Shown here one piece after another: positions 5,865-13,893 of a stretch of DNA of 27,460 nt. Each line of letters begins with the position of its first letter. The stretch's first letter is position 1. The notes below the pieces were generated by a model that saw only the letters and a program-made list of their open reading frames with translations, made no database searches and was not told the DNA's origin. This stretch comes from CAXSEF01 sp964236535 (GTDB lineage: Bacteria; Pseudomonadota; Alphaproteobacteria; Acetobacterales; Acetobacteraceae): positions 1-27,460 of the forward strand of contig CAXSEF010000037.1 of NCBI GenBank assembly GCA_964236535.1, given 5' to 3'. A program made the position numbers and the translations under genes.

Positions 5865-8777
5865 TCATTCCCTGAGCACCACCACCCGCGCCGGGTGCAC
5901 CACCCGGCACCCCGCGTCCTCGCGCAGCACGTGGTCCTGCGTCACCGCGCTCAGCAGCGGGCTGTAGAACGGGTCGCCCGCGCGCAGGAAACCCGCCCAG
6001 CGCTCCAGCAGCAGCGCCGTGTCCTCCGGGTGCAGCACCTGCCGGGTGGCGCTGCGCGTCGCACTCTCCCGGTGGTGCAGCATCGTGTGCCCGTCATAGA
6101 GCACCCGCAGCCCCGCCCCCCGCACCCGCAGGCACAGGTCGGTGTCGTTGAACCCCACCGCGAACGCCACGTCGAAGCCGCCCGCCGCCTCGAACACCTC
6201 GCGCCGCATCATCAGGCACGCCGCCGTCACCGCCGAGCACTCGCGCACCGCAACGAGCGCGCAGTTGTAGCCCAGGTTGCGCCGCCGGCCCGCCGCCGGC
6301 GCCCCATCTCCCGACAGCGGGCCCGTGCCATCCAGCCACACCGGCGCGAACTTGAACGCGTGCTCCGCCGAACCGTTGAACCCCACGATCACCCCGGCAT
6401 GCTGCACGGTGTGGTCCGCATACATCAGCAGCGCCCCCACCGCTCCCACGTCGGGCCGCGCCGCCAGGCTCGCCAGCCGCTCCACCCAGCCGGGCCCGAC
6501 CGCCTCGACGTCGTTGTTGAGGAACAGCACGAAGCGCGCGCCCGCGCCGTGCGCGCGCACCGCCGCGTTGTTCATCGCCGCGTAGTTGAACGGCCCGGCC
6601 CAGCGCATCACCACGTGCCGCCGGCCCAGCTCGCGCAGATACGCCAGCGTCGCCGCGTCGCGCGACTCGTGGTCGATCACCACCACCCTGACCTGTGCCG
6701 GATCGCCGCTCCGCTCCACGCCCTCGATGCAGGCGCGCAGCAGGTCCACCCGGTCGCGCGTCGGCACCACCACCAGCACCAGCCCGTCCGCGGCCGGCCA
6801 CTCGACCCGGAACTGGTTGAACGACACCCCGTCCGACACCACGCCGCCGGCACCCACCCGGTCGAGGTGCCGCTGCATCGCGCCCCGCGTCGCCGCCATC
6901 ACCTCGGCCTGGCGCGCATGCCCGGTGCTGCCCGCATGGGTGCGCCAGCGATACAGCACCGCCGGCACGTGCGCGACCGCACGCGCCCGCTCGACCACGC
7001 GCAGCACGAAGTCGACATCGGCGGAGATCGCCATCGCCTCGTCCCAGCCGCCGACCGCACGCGCCAGCTCGGTGCGCACGCATACCAGGTGCACGAAATA
7101 GGGGTGCGACAGGTAGTAGTCGTAGGAGAACGCCGGACGCGCCCGCGCCTCGACCACCGCCTCGATGTCGCCATCCGTCAGCGCCTCGTCCGAATACAGC
7201 AGGTCCGCCCCGGTGCGCCGGATCGCGCGCAGCAGCTGCCAGACCGCGTCCGGTTCCAGCGCGTCGTCGTGGTCGAGGAACGCCACGTGCCCGTAGCGTG
7301 CCGCGCGCAGCCCGAAATTGACCGCCCCCGCGATCCCCACCGTCGCCGCCGAGCGCAGCACCCGGACGCGCGGATCGAGCGCCGCCGCCCGCGCCAGCAA
7401 CGGCCCGACATGGGCCGCCGTCGAGCCGTCGTCGACGCACACCAGCTCCCATGCCCCGCACCACTGCGCGAGCACGCTGCCGATCGCCTGTCCCAGCCAC
7501 TCGGCGCGCGTGTCGTGCACCGGCATCACCAGGCTCACACCCAGGCCGGGCCCCTGGTCCTGGCCCTGCGCCGCCCGGTCCATCCGCGCCCGCAGCCGCG
7601 CCAGCACCGCCGGCCGCACCGCCTCGCGCCGGCGCAGGAAGCGCAGCAGGTTCGGGTTCGCCGTCACCACGCGGGGCGACCCCGCCAGGTAGTCCGCGCT
7701 GCCCACCACCCGTACCGCCACCGGCTGTCCCACCAGCGAGAGGAACTGCCCGCCCAGGTCGATCTTGAACGCGCAGTGCCCGTCCGCCAGCCCCGCCTCC
7801 AGCAGGTCGCCGCGGAACTGGTCGGCCACCGCCCGCCCCAGCACCCGCTCGCCCGCCGCCACCGCCTCCACCACCAGCCTGCGCCCGGGATCGCCGTGGT
7901 CGACTGCCCAGCCATGCGCCGAGCGCCCGTGCAGCGTGTCGAAGCGGCCCGACACCGCAGGCCCGGCCAGCACGGTGACCGGACTGCCCGCCAGATGCAG
8001 CCCGGTGCCCGCCACCACCAGCCCGACCTCGCGCTCCTGGCCCGCTGCCGGCAGCGCCAGCACCACGCCGTGCGCGCCGTCGCCCAGCCCCGCCGCCGCT
8101 AGATCCGGCCGCGCCCGATCCGCCACGCCGGTGGCCACCACCGCGCCGTCCACGAGCAGCGACACGCCCACCCGCCGCGACAGGTCGCCCAGCTCCGCCA
8201 CCCAGCCCGTCACCCCGTCCGGCCCCACCGCCTCGAACATGCCGGCGAGCCCCACCTGCTCCGCCGTCACGCCAAGCCCCGCCGTCGTCCCCGCCCCGCC
8301 CACCCGCGCCAGCAGCCGCAGCCCGCCATCGAGCGGCGGCAGCGCGCAGAGCGCCGCACGGAACCGGAACGCCCCGTCGCTCGCTCCCCGTGCCGCCACC
8401 CCGCGCGTCGCCACGCCCCGCGCCGCAACCCGGGTGCCGTCCAGCAGCTCGACCGCGAGCGGCCCGCCGACCCGCCCGCCGTCCGGCCCGGCCAGCACGA
8501 ACCCGCCCACCACGTCCCGCCCGTCCAGCGTCATCGGCCCCATCGCCAGCCCGATGCGCGCGCGCAGGTCCAGCGGCCGCTGCAGCACGCTGCGGCCGCT
8601 GCCGAGCTCGGTCACGTCAAGCCGGCACGCCAGCAGGTGCGCGGGCAGGACCACCGACAGCACCCGCCCGCCCGGCGCGAGCACGCCCTGGAACGCCGCG
8701 TCGAGCCACAGCCCGAGCGGACCCTCGCCCTCCCGCGCCAGCTCGACCGCCACCCTGCGCAGCCGCCTTCCCGCCAA
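5865..8777 (-). CDS. Large bifunctional GT2 glycosyltransferase with repeated N-terminal modules
   Basis: About 970 residues. The C-terminal half holds two GT-A domains. The first (about 412-640) shows VSLVMPVHDT, LVCVDDGST and FLDHDDALEPD. The second (about 665-950) shows LVLVVVPTRD, FLNNDVEAV and a GFNDTDLCLR segment typical of polymerising GT2 enzymes. The N-terminal half carries two clear copies (about 178-268 and 275-366) of a module with a GW core, an AD-R-DL-aaGl-dG motif and an end in LAGSP, plus a degenerate copy at about 84-160. The likely role is adding sugars to a surface polysaccharide, in line with the divergent dTDP-rhamnose genes. The TTG at 8777 is preceded by GGAGG 6 nt upstream; GTG 8753 is the alternative. 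The frame stays open to 8978, but that part is intergenic repeat. No membrane segment is evident. Confidence 0.85.
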   Translation of the reverse strand: MAGRRLRRVAVELAREGEGPLGLWLDAAFQGVLAPGGRVLSVVLPAHLLACRLDVTELGSGRSVLQRPLDLRARIGLAMGPMTLDGRDVVGGFVLAGPDGGRVGGPLAVELLDGTRVAARGVATRGVAARGASDGAFRFRAALCALPPLDGGLRLLARVGGAGTTAGLGVTAEQVGLAGMFEAVGPDGVTGWVAELGDLSRRVGVSLLVDGAVVATGVADRARPDLAAAGLGDGAHGVVLALPAAGQEREVGLVVAGTGLHLAGSPVTVLAGPAVSGRFDTLHGRSAHGWAVDHGDPGRRLVVEAVAAGERVLGRAVADQFRGDLLEAGLADGHCAFKIDLGGQFLSLVGQPVAVRVVGSADYLAGSPRVVTANPNLLRFLRRREAVRPAVLARLRARMDRAAQGQDQGPGLGVSLVMPVHDTRAEWLGQAIGSVLAQWCGAWELVCVDDGSTAAHVGPLLARAAALDPRVRVLRSAATVGIAGAVNFGLRAARYGHVAFLDHDDALEPDAVWQLLRAIRRTGADLLYSDEALTDGDIEAVVEARARPAFSYDYYLSHPYFVHLVCVRTELARAVGGWDEAMAISADVDFVLRVVERARAVAHVPAVLYRWRTHAGSTGHARQAEVMAATRGAMQRHLDRVGAGGVVSDGVSFNQFRVEWPAADGLVLVVVPTRDRVDLLRACIEGVERSGDPAQVRVVVIDHESRDAATLAYLRELGRRHVVMRWAGPFNYAAMNNAAVRAHGAGARFVLFLNNDVEAVGPGWVERLASLAARPDVGAVGALLMYADHTVQHAGVIVGFNGSAEHAFKFAPVWLDGTGPLSGDGAPAAGRRRNLGYNCALVAVRECSAVTAACLMMRREVFEAAGGFDVAFAVGFNDTDLCLRVRGAGLRVLYDGHTMLHHRESATRSATRQVLHPEDTALLLERWAGFLRAGDPFYSPLLSAVTQDHVLREDAGCRVVHPARVVVLRE
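8388..8435. repeat. 15-nt tandem repeat within the large glycosyltransferase gene
   Basis: About three 15-nt units, read on the minus strand as VAARG-VATRG-VAARG. They share the core GGCGTGGCGACGC with the units just upstream of rfbA. They fall in the degenerate first N-terminal module. Confidence 0.65.
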
Positions 8778-8783
8778 ACCCCG

Positions 8784-8788
8784 CCTCC
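8784..8788 (-). promoter_or_regulatory. Shine-Dalgarno site supporting the TTG start of the large glycosyltransferase
   Basis: The minus strand reads GGAGG, then six bases, then TTG at 8777. It is the best ribosome binding site between the end of the repeat copy R4 and the first family-like residues. Confidence 0.45.
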
Positions 8789-8805
8789 GACTGGAAATCA
8801 ACGCC

Positions 8806-8953
8806 AGGGCTCTGCCCCAGGTCCCGGAAGCGGGGGACCCGCCGGGAGCCGAGCCCCCGCACCCACGCACGATGGCAAAGTCGAACACCTGGTTTTCAAG
8901 GAGCCCGGCTCCTTGGCGGCTCCGGGCGGAACCCGGCCTTGCTTCCCCTGCCT
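8806..8953 (-). repeat. Dispersed intergenic repeat, copy R4 (divergent, reverse orientation)
   Basis: On the minus strand: GCAAGGCCGGG, CCGGAGCCGCCAAGG, a short hairpin AGCCGGGCT, TTGAAAACC, then GGGGGCTCGGCTCCC, GGCGGGTCC, CCCGCTTCCGGGACC and GGGGCAGAGCCC. The module order matches the other copies, with a type-B central hairpin. It occupies most of the divergent spacer between the large glycosyltransferase and rfbB, so any promoters for both genes must lie in or beside it. Confidence 0.75.
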
Positions 8954-9019
8954 TGCCCGGTTGTATGCGTGCTGTCACGCTGCCGCTCCGGGAGGCGGCG
9001 TCCAGCGGAGTGCGACACC

Positions 9020-10072
9020 ATGCGGCTACTGATCACCGGCGGCTGCGGCTTCATCGGCTCGGCGGTGATCCGCCACCTGGTCCGCCACACCGCCCACGAC
9101 ATCGTCAACGTCGACAAGATGACCTACGCCGCCTCCGAGGATGCGCTGGAGGAGGCCCGCACCCACCCCCGCCACAGCCTTGTCCGCGCCGACATCTGCG
9201 ACACCGCCGCGATGGCGCAGGTGTTCGCCGAGCACCGCCCCGACGCGGTGATGCACCTCGCCGCGGAAAGCCACGTCGACCGCTCGATCGACGGTCCGGC
9301 CGAGTTCGTCCAGACCAACGTCGCCGGCACCTTCACCCTGCTCGAAGCCGCGCGCCGCCACTGGTCGGGCCTCGGGGGCGACGCGCGCGACGCGTTCCGC
9401 TTCCACCACGTCAGCACCGACGAGGTGTTCGGAGCGCTCGGCGACACCGACCCCGCCTTCACCGAAACCACGCCGTACGACCCGCGCAGCCCGTACTCCG
9501 CGACCAAGGCCGCCTCGGACCACCTGGTCCGCGCCTGGCGCCACACCTACGGGCTGCCCACCCTGGTCAGCAACACCACCAACAACTACGGCCCCTGGCA
9601 ATTCCCGGAGAAGCTGATCCCGCTGGTCACCCTGAACGCGCTCGAAGGCCGCGCGCTGCCGGTCTACGGCGACGGCCTGAACACCCGCGACTGGCTCTAT
9701 GTCGACGACCACGCCGAGGCGCTGGTGGCCGTGCTCGAACGCGGCGAGCCCGGCGGCACCTACGCGATCGGCGCCCGCCAGCCGCGCTCCAACCTCGACG
9801 TGGTGCGCGCGATCTGCGCCGAGCTCGACCGCCGCCGCCCCGACCCCGAAGGCGCGCGCGAGCGGCTGATCCGGTTCGTGCACGACCGCCCCGGCCACGA
9901 CCGTCGCTACGAGATCGACCCCACGCGCAGCGAGGCGGCGCTCGCCTGGCGCGCCCCGCACGACTTCGAGCGCGGACTCGCGCGCACCATCGGCTGGTAC
10001 CTCGACCACGCCGACTGGTGGGAACGCATCCGCGCCGGGCGCTACGCCGGCCAGCGGCTCGGCGCCGCCTGA
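9020..10072 (+). CDS. rfbB: RfbB/RmlB, dTDP-glucose 4,6-dehydratase
   Basis: Second step of dTDP-L-rhamnose synthesis: dTDP-D-glucose to dTDP-4-keto-6-deoxyglucose, NAD-dependent and cytosolic. It is 350 residues, the family's usual length. MRLLITGGCGFIGS (Rossmann glycine motif at about 7-13) opens the protein. HLAAESHVDRSI, the catalytic HVSTDEVFG and SPYSATKAAS (YxxxK) follow, then SNTTNNYGPWQFPEKLIP, all characteristic of RmlB. The ATG at 9020 is chosen; GGAG lies about 10 nt upstream, and the open frame further upstream passes through the repeat. First gene of a plus-strand rfbB-A-C-D-glycosyltransferase cluster. The following spacer to rfbA contains tandem repeats and a sequence gap. 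Confidence 0.97.
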   Translation: MRLLITGGCGFIGSAVIRHLVRHTAHDIVNVDKMTYAASEDALEEARTHPRHSLVRADICDTAAMAQVFAEHRPDAVMHLAAESHVDRSIDGPAEFVQTNVAGTFTLLEAARRHWSGLGGDARDAFRFHHVSTDEVFGALGDTDPAFTETTPYDPRSPYSATKAASDHLVRAWRHTYGLPTLVSNTTNNYGPWQFPEKLIPLVTLNALEGRALPVYGDGLNTRDWLYVDDHAEALVAVLERGEPGGTYAIGARQPRSNLDVVRAICAELDRRRPDPEGARERLIRFVHDRPGHDRRYEIDPTRSEAALAWRAPHDFERGLARTIGWYLDHADWWERIRAGRYAGQRLGAA

Positions 10073-10102
10073 GTGGGCACCTCCCGCCCCCCCACGCGCG
10101 CT

Positions 10103-10291
10103 GCGTCGAGCCCGGTCGCGTCGAGCCTGGGCGTGTCGAGCCTNNNNNNNNNNNNNNNNNNNNNNNNNNNNNNNNNNNNNNNNNNNNNNNNNNNNNNNNN
10201 NNNNNNNNNNNNNNNNNNNNNNNNNNNNNNNNNNNNNNNNNNNGGCGCGTCGAGCCCGGCCGTGGCGCCGCCGGGCGTGGCGACGCCATCC
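10103..10291. repeat. 15-nt tandem repeats flanking a sequence gap, rfbB-rfbA spacer
   Basis: Left of the gap there are two full units of consensus GCGTCGAGCCYGGNC (10103-10117, 10118-10132) and 11 nt of a third. Right of the gap there are three bases ending a unit, then one matching unit (10247-10261) and two diverged units starting GTGGCG (10262-10291), immediately before the rfbA ATG. The phase across the gap predicts a missing length of 1 + 15k bases, which 100 does not satisfy. Confidence 0.85.
10144..10243. other. Sequence gap (100 N) inside tandem repeats
   Basis: Exactly 100 N, probably a placeholder length. Both flanks are the same 15-nt tandem unit, so the gap most likely hides further units and no gene. 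Confidence 0.9.
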
Positions 10292-10297
10292 GTAGCC

Positions 10298-11173
10298 ATG
10301 AAGGGCATCGTGCTCGCCGGCGGCACCGGCACCCGGCTGCACCCGATGACGCTCGGCGCCAGCAAGCAGCTGCTGCCGGTCTACGACAAGCCGATGGTCT
10401 ACTACCCGCTGTCGACGCTGATGCTCGCCGGCATCCGCGACATCATGCTGATCTCCACCCCCGGCGACCTGCCGCAGTTCCGCCGCCTGCTCGGCGACGG
10501 GAGCCGCTTCGGCTGCCGCTTCGCCTACCGCGAGCAGCCCACCCCCGACGGCCTCGCCCAGGCGTTCCTGATCGCCGAGGACTGGCTGGCGGGCGGCCCC
10601 TGCGCGCTCGCGCTCGGCGACAACATCATCTTCGGCGACCACCTCAGCCGGACGCTGCAGGCCGCCGCCGCCCGCCCCGAGGGAGCGACGGTGTTCGCCT
10701 ACCAGGTGCGCGACCCGGAGCGCTACGGCGTGGTCTCGCTCGACGAGGCCGGCCACCCGCGTGAGATCGTCGAGAAGCCCGCGACCGCGCTGTCGAACTG
10801 GGCGGTCACCGGCCTCTATTTCTACGATGCCCGGGTCACCGAGCTGGCCCGCAGCGTCCGCCCCTCGCCGCGCGGCGAGCTGGAGATCACCGACCTCAAC
10901 CGCCTCTACCTCGATCAGGGGGCGCTGCGGGTCGAGCGGCTCGGCCGCGGCTGCGCCTGGCTCGACGCCGGCACCCCGGACAGCCTGCTGCAGGCCGCGA
11001 CCTTCGTGCAGACCATCCAGCAGCGCCAGGGCATGATGGTCGGCTGCCCCGAGGAGGTCGCCTTCCGCATGGGCTTCATCGACGCCACCGCCCTGCGTGA
11101 ACAGGCGATGGGCCTGAACAAGACCGAGCTGGGTCGCACGCTGCTCGAACTGGCCGACGGCGTCCGTGCGTGA
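10298..11173 (+). CDS. rfbA: RfbA/RmlA, glucose-1-phosphate thymidylyltransferase
   Basis: First step of dTDP-L-rhamnose synthesis: glucose-1-phosphate + dTTP to dTDP-glucose + PPi. 291 residues, normal for the family. It opens MKGIVLAGGTGTRLHPMT, the nucleotidyltransferase signature with the LAGGxGTRL loop. SKQLLPVYDKPMVYYPLS, GDNIIFGD (metal-binding Asp) and WLDAGTPDSLLQA follow. The ATG at 10298 is set by the family N-terminus; the same frame is open upstream to GTG 10073, but that stretch is tandem repeat plus gap. Separated from rfbC by a 132-nt repetitive spacer. Confidence 0.97.
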   Translation: MKGIVLAGGTGTRLHPMTLGASKQLLPVYDKPMVYYPLSTLMLAGIRDIMLISTPGDLPQFRRLLGDGSRFGCRFAYREQPTPDGLAQAFLIAEDWLAGGPCALALGDNIIFGDHLSRTLQAAAARPEGATVFAYQVRDPERYGVVSLDEAGHPREIVEKPATALSNWAVTGLYFYDARVTELARSVRPSPRGELEITDLNRLYLDQGALRVERLGRGCAWLDAGTPDSLLQAATFVQTIQQRQGMMVGCPEEVAFRMGFIDATALREQAMGLNKTELGRTLLELADGVRA

Positions 11174-11189
11174 GCCCCGCGGCACGGCC

Positions 11190-11255
11190 GTCCCCCTGCA
11201 GCGCCGCCCCCTGCCGCGCCGCCTCCTGCAGCCCCGACCGCTGCCCCTCCGCCTG
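11190..11255. repeat. Degenerate 15-nt tandem repeat, rfbA-rfbC spacer
   Basis: About four diverged 15-nt units of the type CCCTGCAGCGCCGCC (CCCTGCAGCGCCGCC, CCCTGCCGCGCCGCC, TCCTGCAGCCCCGAC, CGCTGCCCCTCCGCC). The rest of the 11174-11305 spacer shows no ORF worth calling. Confidence 0.55.
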
Positions 11256-11305
11256 AGCCTGAACGCCAAGCCGGGTCCCGGCCCGACGCCGATGGAGCGC
11301 TGCAC

Positions 11306-11863
11306 GTGAGAGCCGAACGCCTCGAGATCGCCGACGTCGTGCTGCTCACCCCCGCCCGTCACGAGGACGCGCGCGGGTTCTTTTCCGAGACCTACAACGC
11401 CGCCCGCTTCGCCGAGGCCGGCGTCGACGCCTGCTTCGTGCAGGACAACCACAGCCTGTCGCGCGAGCCCGGCGTGGTGCGCGGCCTGCACTGCCAGGTG
11501 GCCCCGTTCGCGCAGGGCAAGCTGATCCGCTGCGTGCGCGGCGCGATCTGGGACGTCGCCGTCGACGCCCGCGCCGGCTCGCCCAGCTACGGGCGCTGGG
11601 TGTCGGCCCGGCTGAGCGGGCGCAACTGGTCGCAGCTCTGGGTGCCGCCCGGCTTCCTGCACGGCTTCTGCACCATCGAGCCCAACACCGAGGTCTCCTA
11701 CAAGGTGGACGCCCCCTACGACCGCGCCTCGGAGCGCGGCGTGCGCTGGGACGACCTTGCCCTGGCGCTGCCCTGGCCGATCGACCCTGCCCACGCGCTG
11801 CTCTCCGACAAGGACACCGTGCTGCCCGACTTCGCCGCCGCAGCAGGCTGGTTCCCCGCGTGA
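11306..11863 (+). CDS. rfbC: RfbC/RmlC, dTDP-4-dehydrorhamnose 3,5-epimerase
   Basis: Third step of dTDP-L-rhamnose synthesis, epimerising C3 and C5 of the 4-keto sugar. 185 residues of cupin fold, the standard length. DARGFFSETYN near the N-terminus, QDNHSLS, and VVRGLHCQ containing the catalytic His are visible, followed by WVPPGFLHGFC. The GTG at 11306 is chosen, with GGAG about 8-12 nt upstream. Its TGA overlaps the GTG of rfbD (GTGA), so the two are translationally coupled. Confidence 0.96.
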   Translation: MRAERLEIADVVLLTPARHEDARGFFSETYNAARFAEAGVDACFVQDNHSLSREPGVVRGLHCQVAPFAQGKLIRCVRGAIWDVAVDARAGSPSYGRWVSARLSGRNWSQLWVPPGFLHGFCTIEPNTEVSYKVDAPYDRASERGVRWDDLALALPWPIDPAHALLSDKDTVLPDFAAAAGWFPA

Positions 11864-12804
11864 TCCCCGAGCCGCCCGCCCGGCTCGCAGCCAGCCGCGT
11901 GGCCCCGGGCGCGATGCTGGTCACCGGCGGCACCGGCCAGCTCGCCCTGGCGCTCGAACGTGCGGCAGCAGCGGCACATCGCCCGCTGCGCCGCGTCGGC
12001 CGCCCGCGGTTCGACTTCGACCAGCCCGCCACCATCGCGGCCGCGCTGGCCGAGGCCCGACCGGTCCTGGTCGTCAACGCCGCCGCCTGGACCGCGGTCG
12101 ACCTCGCCGAGAGCAACCAGCCCGCCGCCGCACGGGCCAACACCGAGGGGCCGGCCGAGCTCGCCCGGCTCTGCGCGCAGGCCGCCACCCCGCTGCTCCA
12201 CGTCTCCACCGACTACGTGTTCGACGGCACCAAGGGCGCCCCCTACACCGAGACCGACCCGACCAGCCCCACCGGCATCTACGGCGCCACCAAGCTGGCG
12301 GGCGAACGCGCCGTGCTCGACGCCAACCCGCGCAGCATCGTCCTGCGCACCTCCTGGGTGCATTCGCCGGACGGCCGCAACTTCGTGCGCACCATGCTCG
12401 CCGCCGGCGCCGCCCGGCCCAGCCTGCGTGTGGTCTGCGACCAGCGCGGCTGCCCCACCTCCGCCGACGACCTCGCCGACGCGATCCTCGCCGTCGCCGA
12501 CCGCATCGCCCAGGGCTGGCGCGACGGGTGGCGCGGCATCTACCACGCGGCGGGCGAGGGCTCGACCACCTGGCACGGCCTCGCCGTCGCCACGTTCGAG
12601 GACGCCGCCCGGCACGGCCGCACCCCGCCCGCGGTCGAGCCGATCCCCACCGCCGACTACCCCACCCCGGCCCGCCGCCCCCCCGACTCCCGCCTCGACT
12701 GCCAGCACCTCGCCGCGGTGTTCGGCGTCCGCCTGCCGCCCTGGCGCGACGGGCTGGCGCGCACCGTCGACGCCCTGCTCGCCAGAGAGTCCTCCGCTGC
12801 CTGA
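11860..12804 (+). CDS. rfbD: RfbD/RmlD, dTDP-4-dehydrorhamnose reductase
   Basis: Last step of dTDP-L-rhamnose synthesis: NAD(P)H-dependent reduction of dTDP-4-keto-L-rhamnose. 314 residues from the GTG at 11860, which overlaps the rfbC stop; ATG 11914 would give a shorter protein starting directly at MLVTGGTGQLA. The Rossmann motif VTGGTGQLALAL, VVNAAAWTAVD, the STDYVFDG signature, the YGATK catalytic pair and VLRTSWV are all present. The 18 residues before MLVTGG are not conserved in the family, so the internal ATG is a serious alternative. Confidence 0.95.
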   Translation: MIPEPPARLAASRVAPGAMLVTGGTGQLALALERAAAAAHRPLRRVGRPRFDFDQPATIAAALAEARPVLVVNAAAWTAVDLAESNQPAAARANTEGPAELARLCAQAATPLLHVSTDYVFDGTKGAPYTETDPTSPTGIYGATKLAGERAVLDANPRSIVLRTSWVHSPDGRNFVRTMLAAGAARPSLRVVCDQRGCPTSADDLADAILAVADRIAQGWRDGWRGIYHAAGEGSTTWHGLAVATFEDAARHGRTPPAVEPIPTADYPTPARRPPDSRLDCQHLAAVFGVRLPPWRDGLARTVDALLARESSAA

Positions 12805-12835
12805 CTGGCTGCAGGACCCGGGGCCCGGCCCCGCC

Positions 12836-13744
12836 GTGGCGATCCTGCTCTCAACCTACAACGGCGCACGCTTCCTGCGCGAACAGCTCGACAGCCTGCT
12901 CGCGCAGTCGCACCCCGCCTGGACCCTGTTCTGGCGCGACGACGGCTCCGGGGACGCGACGCTCGCCATCATGCACGACTTCGCCCGCGGCCCCGGCGCC
13001 GGCCGCTGCGTCGACCTCACCGACCACCGCGGCCATCTCGGCGCCACCGGAAGCTTCCTCACCCTGCTGCGCTCCGCCCCGCACGACACCGCCGTCGCCT
13101 TCGCGGACCAGGACGACGTCTGGCTGCCCGAGAAGCTCGCCCGCGGCCTGCACGCCCTGTGCAGCGCCGACGCCCGCGACCGGCCCGCCCTCTACTGCGC
13201 CCGCCAGGTCCTGGTGGACGAGCGGCTGGAGCGGCTCGGCCTGTCGTTCCAGCTGCGCCGCCCGCCCGACTTCCTCGCCGCCCTCACCCAGAACGTCGCC
13301 ACCGGCTGCACCATGATGCTCAACCCGCCGGCGGTCCGCCTCGTCGCCCGCAGCCACGCCCCCCGCGTCTCGCTGCACGACTGGTGGTGCTACCTGGTCG
13401 TCGCCGGCGCCGGCGGCCGGCTGCTCGTCGACGACACCCCGGTCGTGCTCTACCGCCAGCACGCCAGCAACGCCGTCGGCGCGCCGCTCTCGCTGGTCCG
13501 GCGCGGCATCGCCGCGCTGCGCCGCGGCCCCGGCGTGTTCATGGGCGTGTTCCGCAGCCAGCTCGCGACGCTGCTGCAGCAACCCGAGCTGCTCTCGCCC
13601 GAGGCCCGCCGCGACGCCGAGCGCGTCGCCCGCGCCATCCACGGCGGGCTGCCGCGCCGCCTCGCCGCGCTGCGCCTGCGCGGGCTGCGCCGGCAGACCT
13701 GGCAGGAGACGCTGCTGTTCCGGATCTGGTTCGTGCTCGGCTGA
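12836..13744 (+). CDS. GT2 glycosyltransferase, rhamnosyltransferase-like
   Basis: About 302 residues with a single GT-A domain: VAILLSTYNGARFLREQLDS, FWRDDGSGD, and FADQDDVWLPEK carrying the DQDD metal site. TGCTMMLN, LHDWW and YRQHASNAVG follow, a motif set typical of GT2 enzymes that transfer rhamnose in O-antigen or capsule synthesis. Position directly after rfbD fits use of dTDP-rhamnose; donor and acceptor are inferred only. The start is uncertain: GTG 12836 gives MAILLSTYNG, whereas CTG 12797 would add 13 residues and has AGAGAG upstream. Either lies within about 30 nt of the rfbD stop. The gene ends at the edge of repeat copy R5, convergent with addA. Confidence 0.85.
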   Translation: MAILLSTYNGARFLREQLDSLLAQSHPAWTLFWRDDGSGDATLAIMHDFARGPGAGRCVDLTDHRGHLGATGSFLTLLRSAPHDTAVAFADQDDVWLPEKLARGLHALCSADARDRPALYCARQVLVDERLERLGLSFQLRRPPDFLAALTQNVATGCTMMLNPPAVRLVARSHAPRVSLHDWWCYLVVAGAGGRLLVDDTPVVLYRQHASNAVGAPLSLVRRGIAALRRGPGVFMGVFRSQLATLLQQPELLSPEARRDAERVARAIHGGLPRRLAALRLRGLRRQTWQETLLFRIWFVLG

Positions 13745-13893
13745 AGCAGGCAAGGCCGGGCGACGCCCGGACCCGCCAAACGGCCGAGCCCCCCGGAAAC
13801 ACCCATGAAAGACTTCCTGCCTTCCATGTGTGGGTCCGGGGGCTCAGCCCCCGGCGGAGTCCAGAGGCAGAGCCTCTGGCCTTGCCTGCTCTG
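13745..13893 (+). repeat. Dispersed intergenic repeat, copy R5 (full, compensated arms)
   Basis: Arm AGCAGGCAAGGCC, hairpin CCGGGCGACGCCCGG, ACCCGCCAAACGGCC, GGAAACACCC, the type-B hairpin CCGGGGGCTCAGCCCCCGG, CGGAGT, hairpin CCAGAGGCAGAGCCTCTGG and closing arm GGCCTTGCCTGCT. The arms pair perfectly over 13 nt although both differ from the other copies. It separates the convergent GT2 and addA genes, and its right half encodes the AddA C-terminus. Confidence 0.88.

Noticed and set aside
5408..5875. 155-codon plus-strand open frame across repeat R3
   Set aside because: It consists mostly of repeat sequence; similar peptides arise in other copies but in shifting frames, and there is no ribosome binding site or family similarity.
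10073..10297. N-terminal extension of RfbA from GTG 10073
   Set aside because: It would run through 15-nt repeats and an N gap; family proteins begin at MKGIVLAGG.
13745..13893. Classical rho-independent terminator between the convergent GT2 and addA genes
   Set aside because: Strong hairpins exist but no T-tract follows on either strand, and the same element occurs in divergent and operon-internal spacers.
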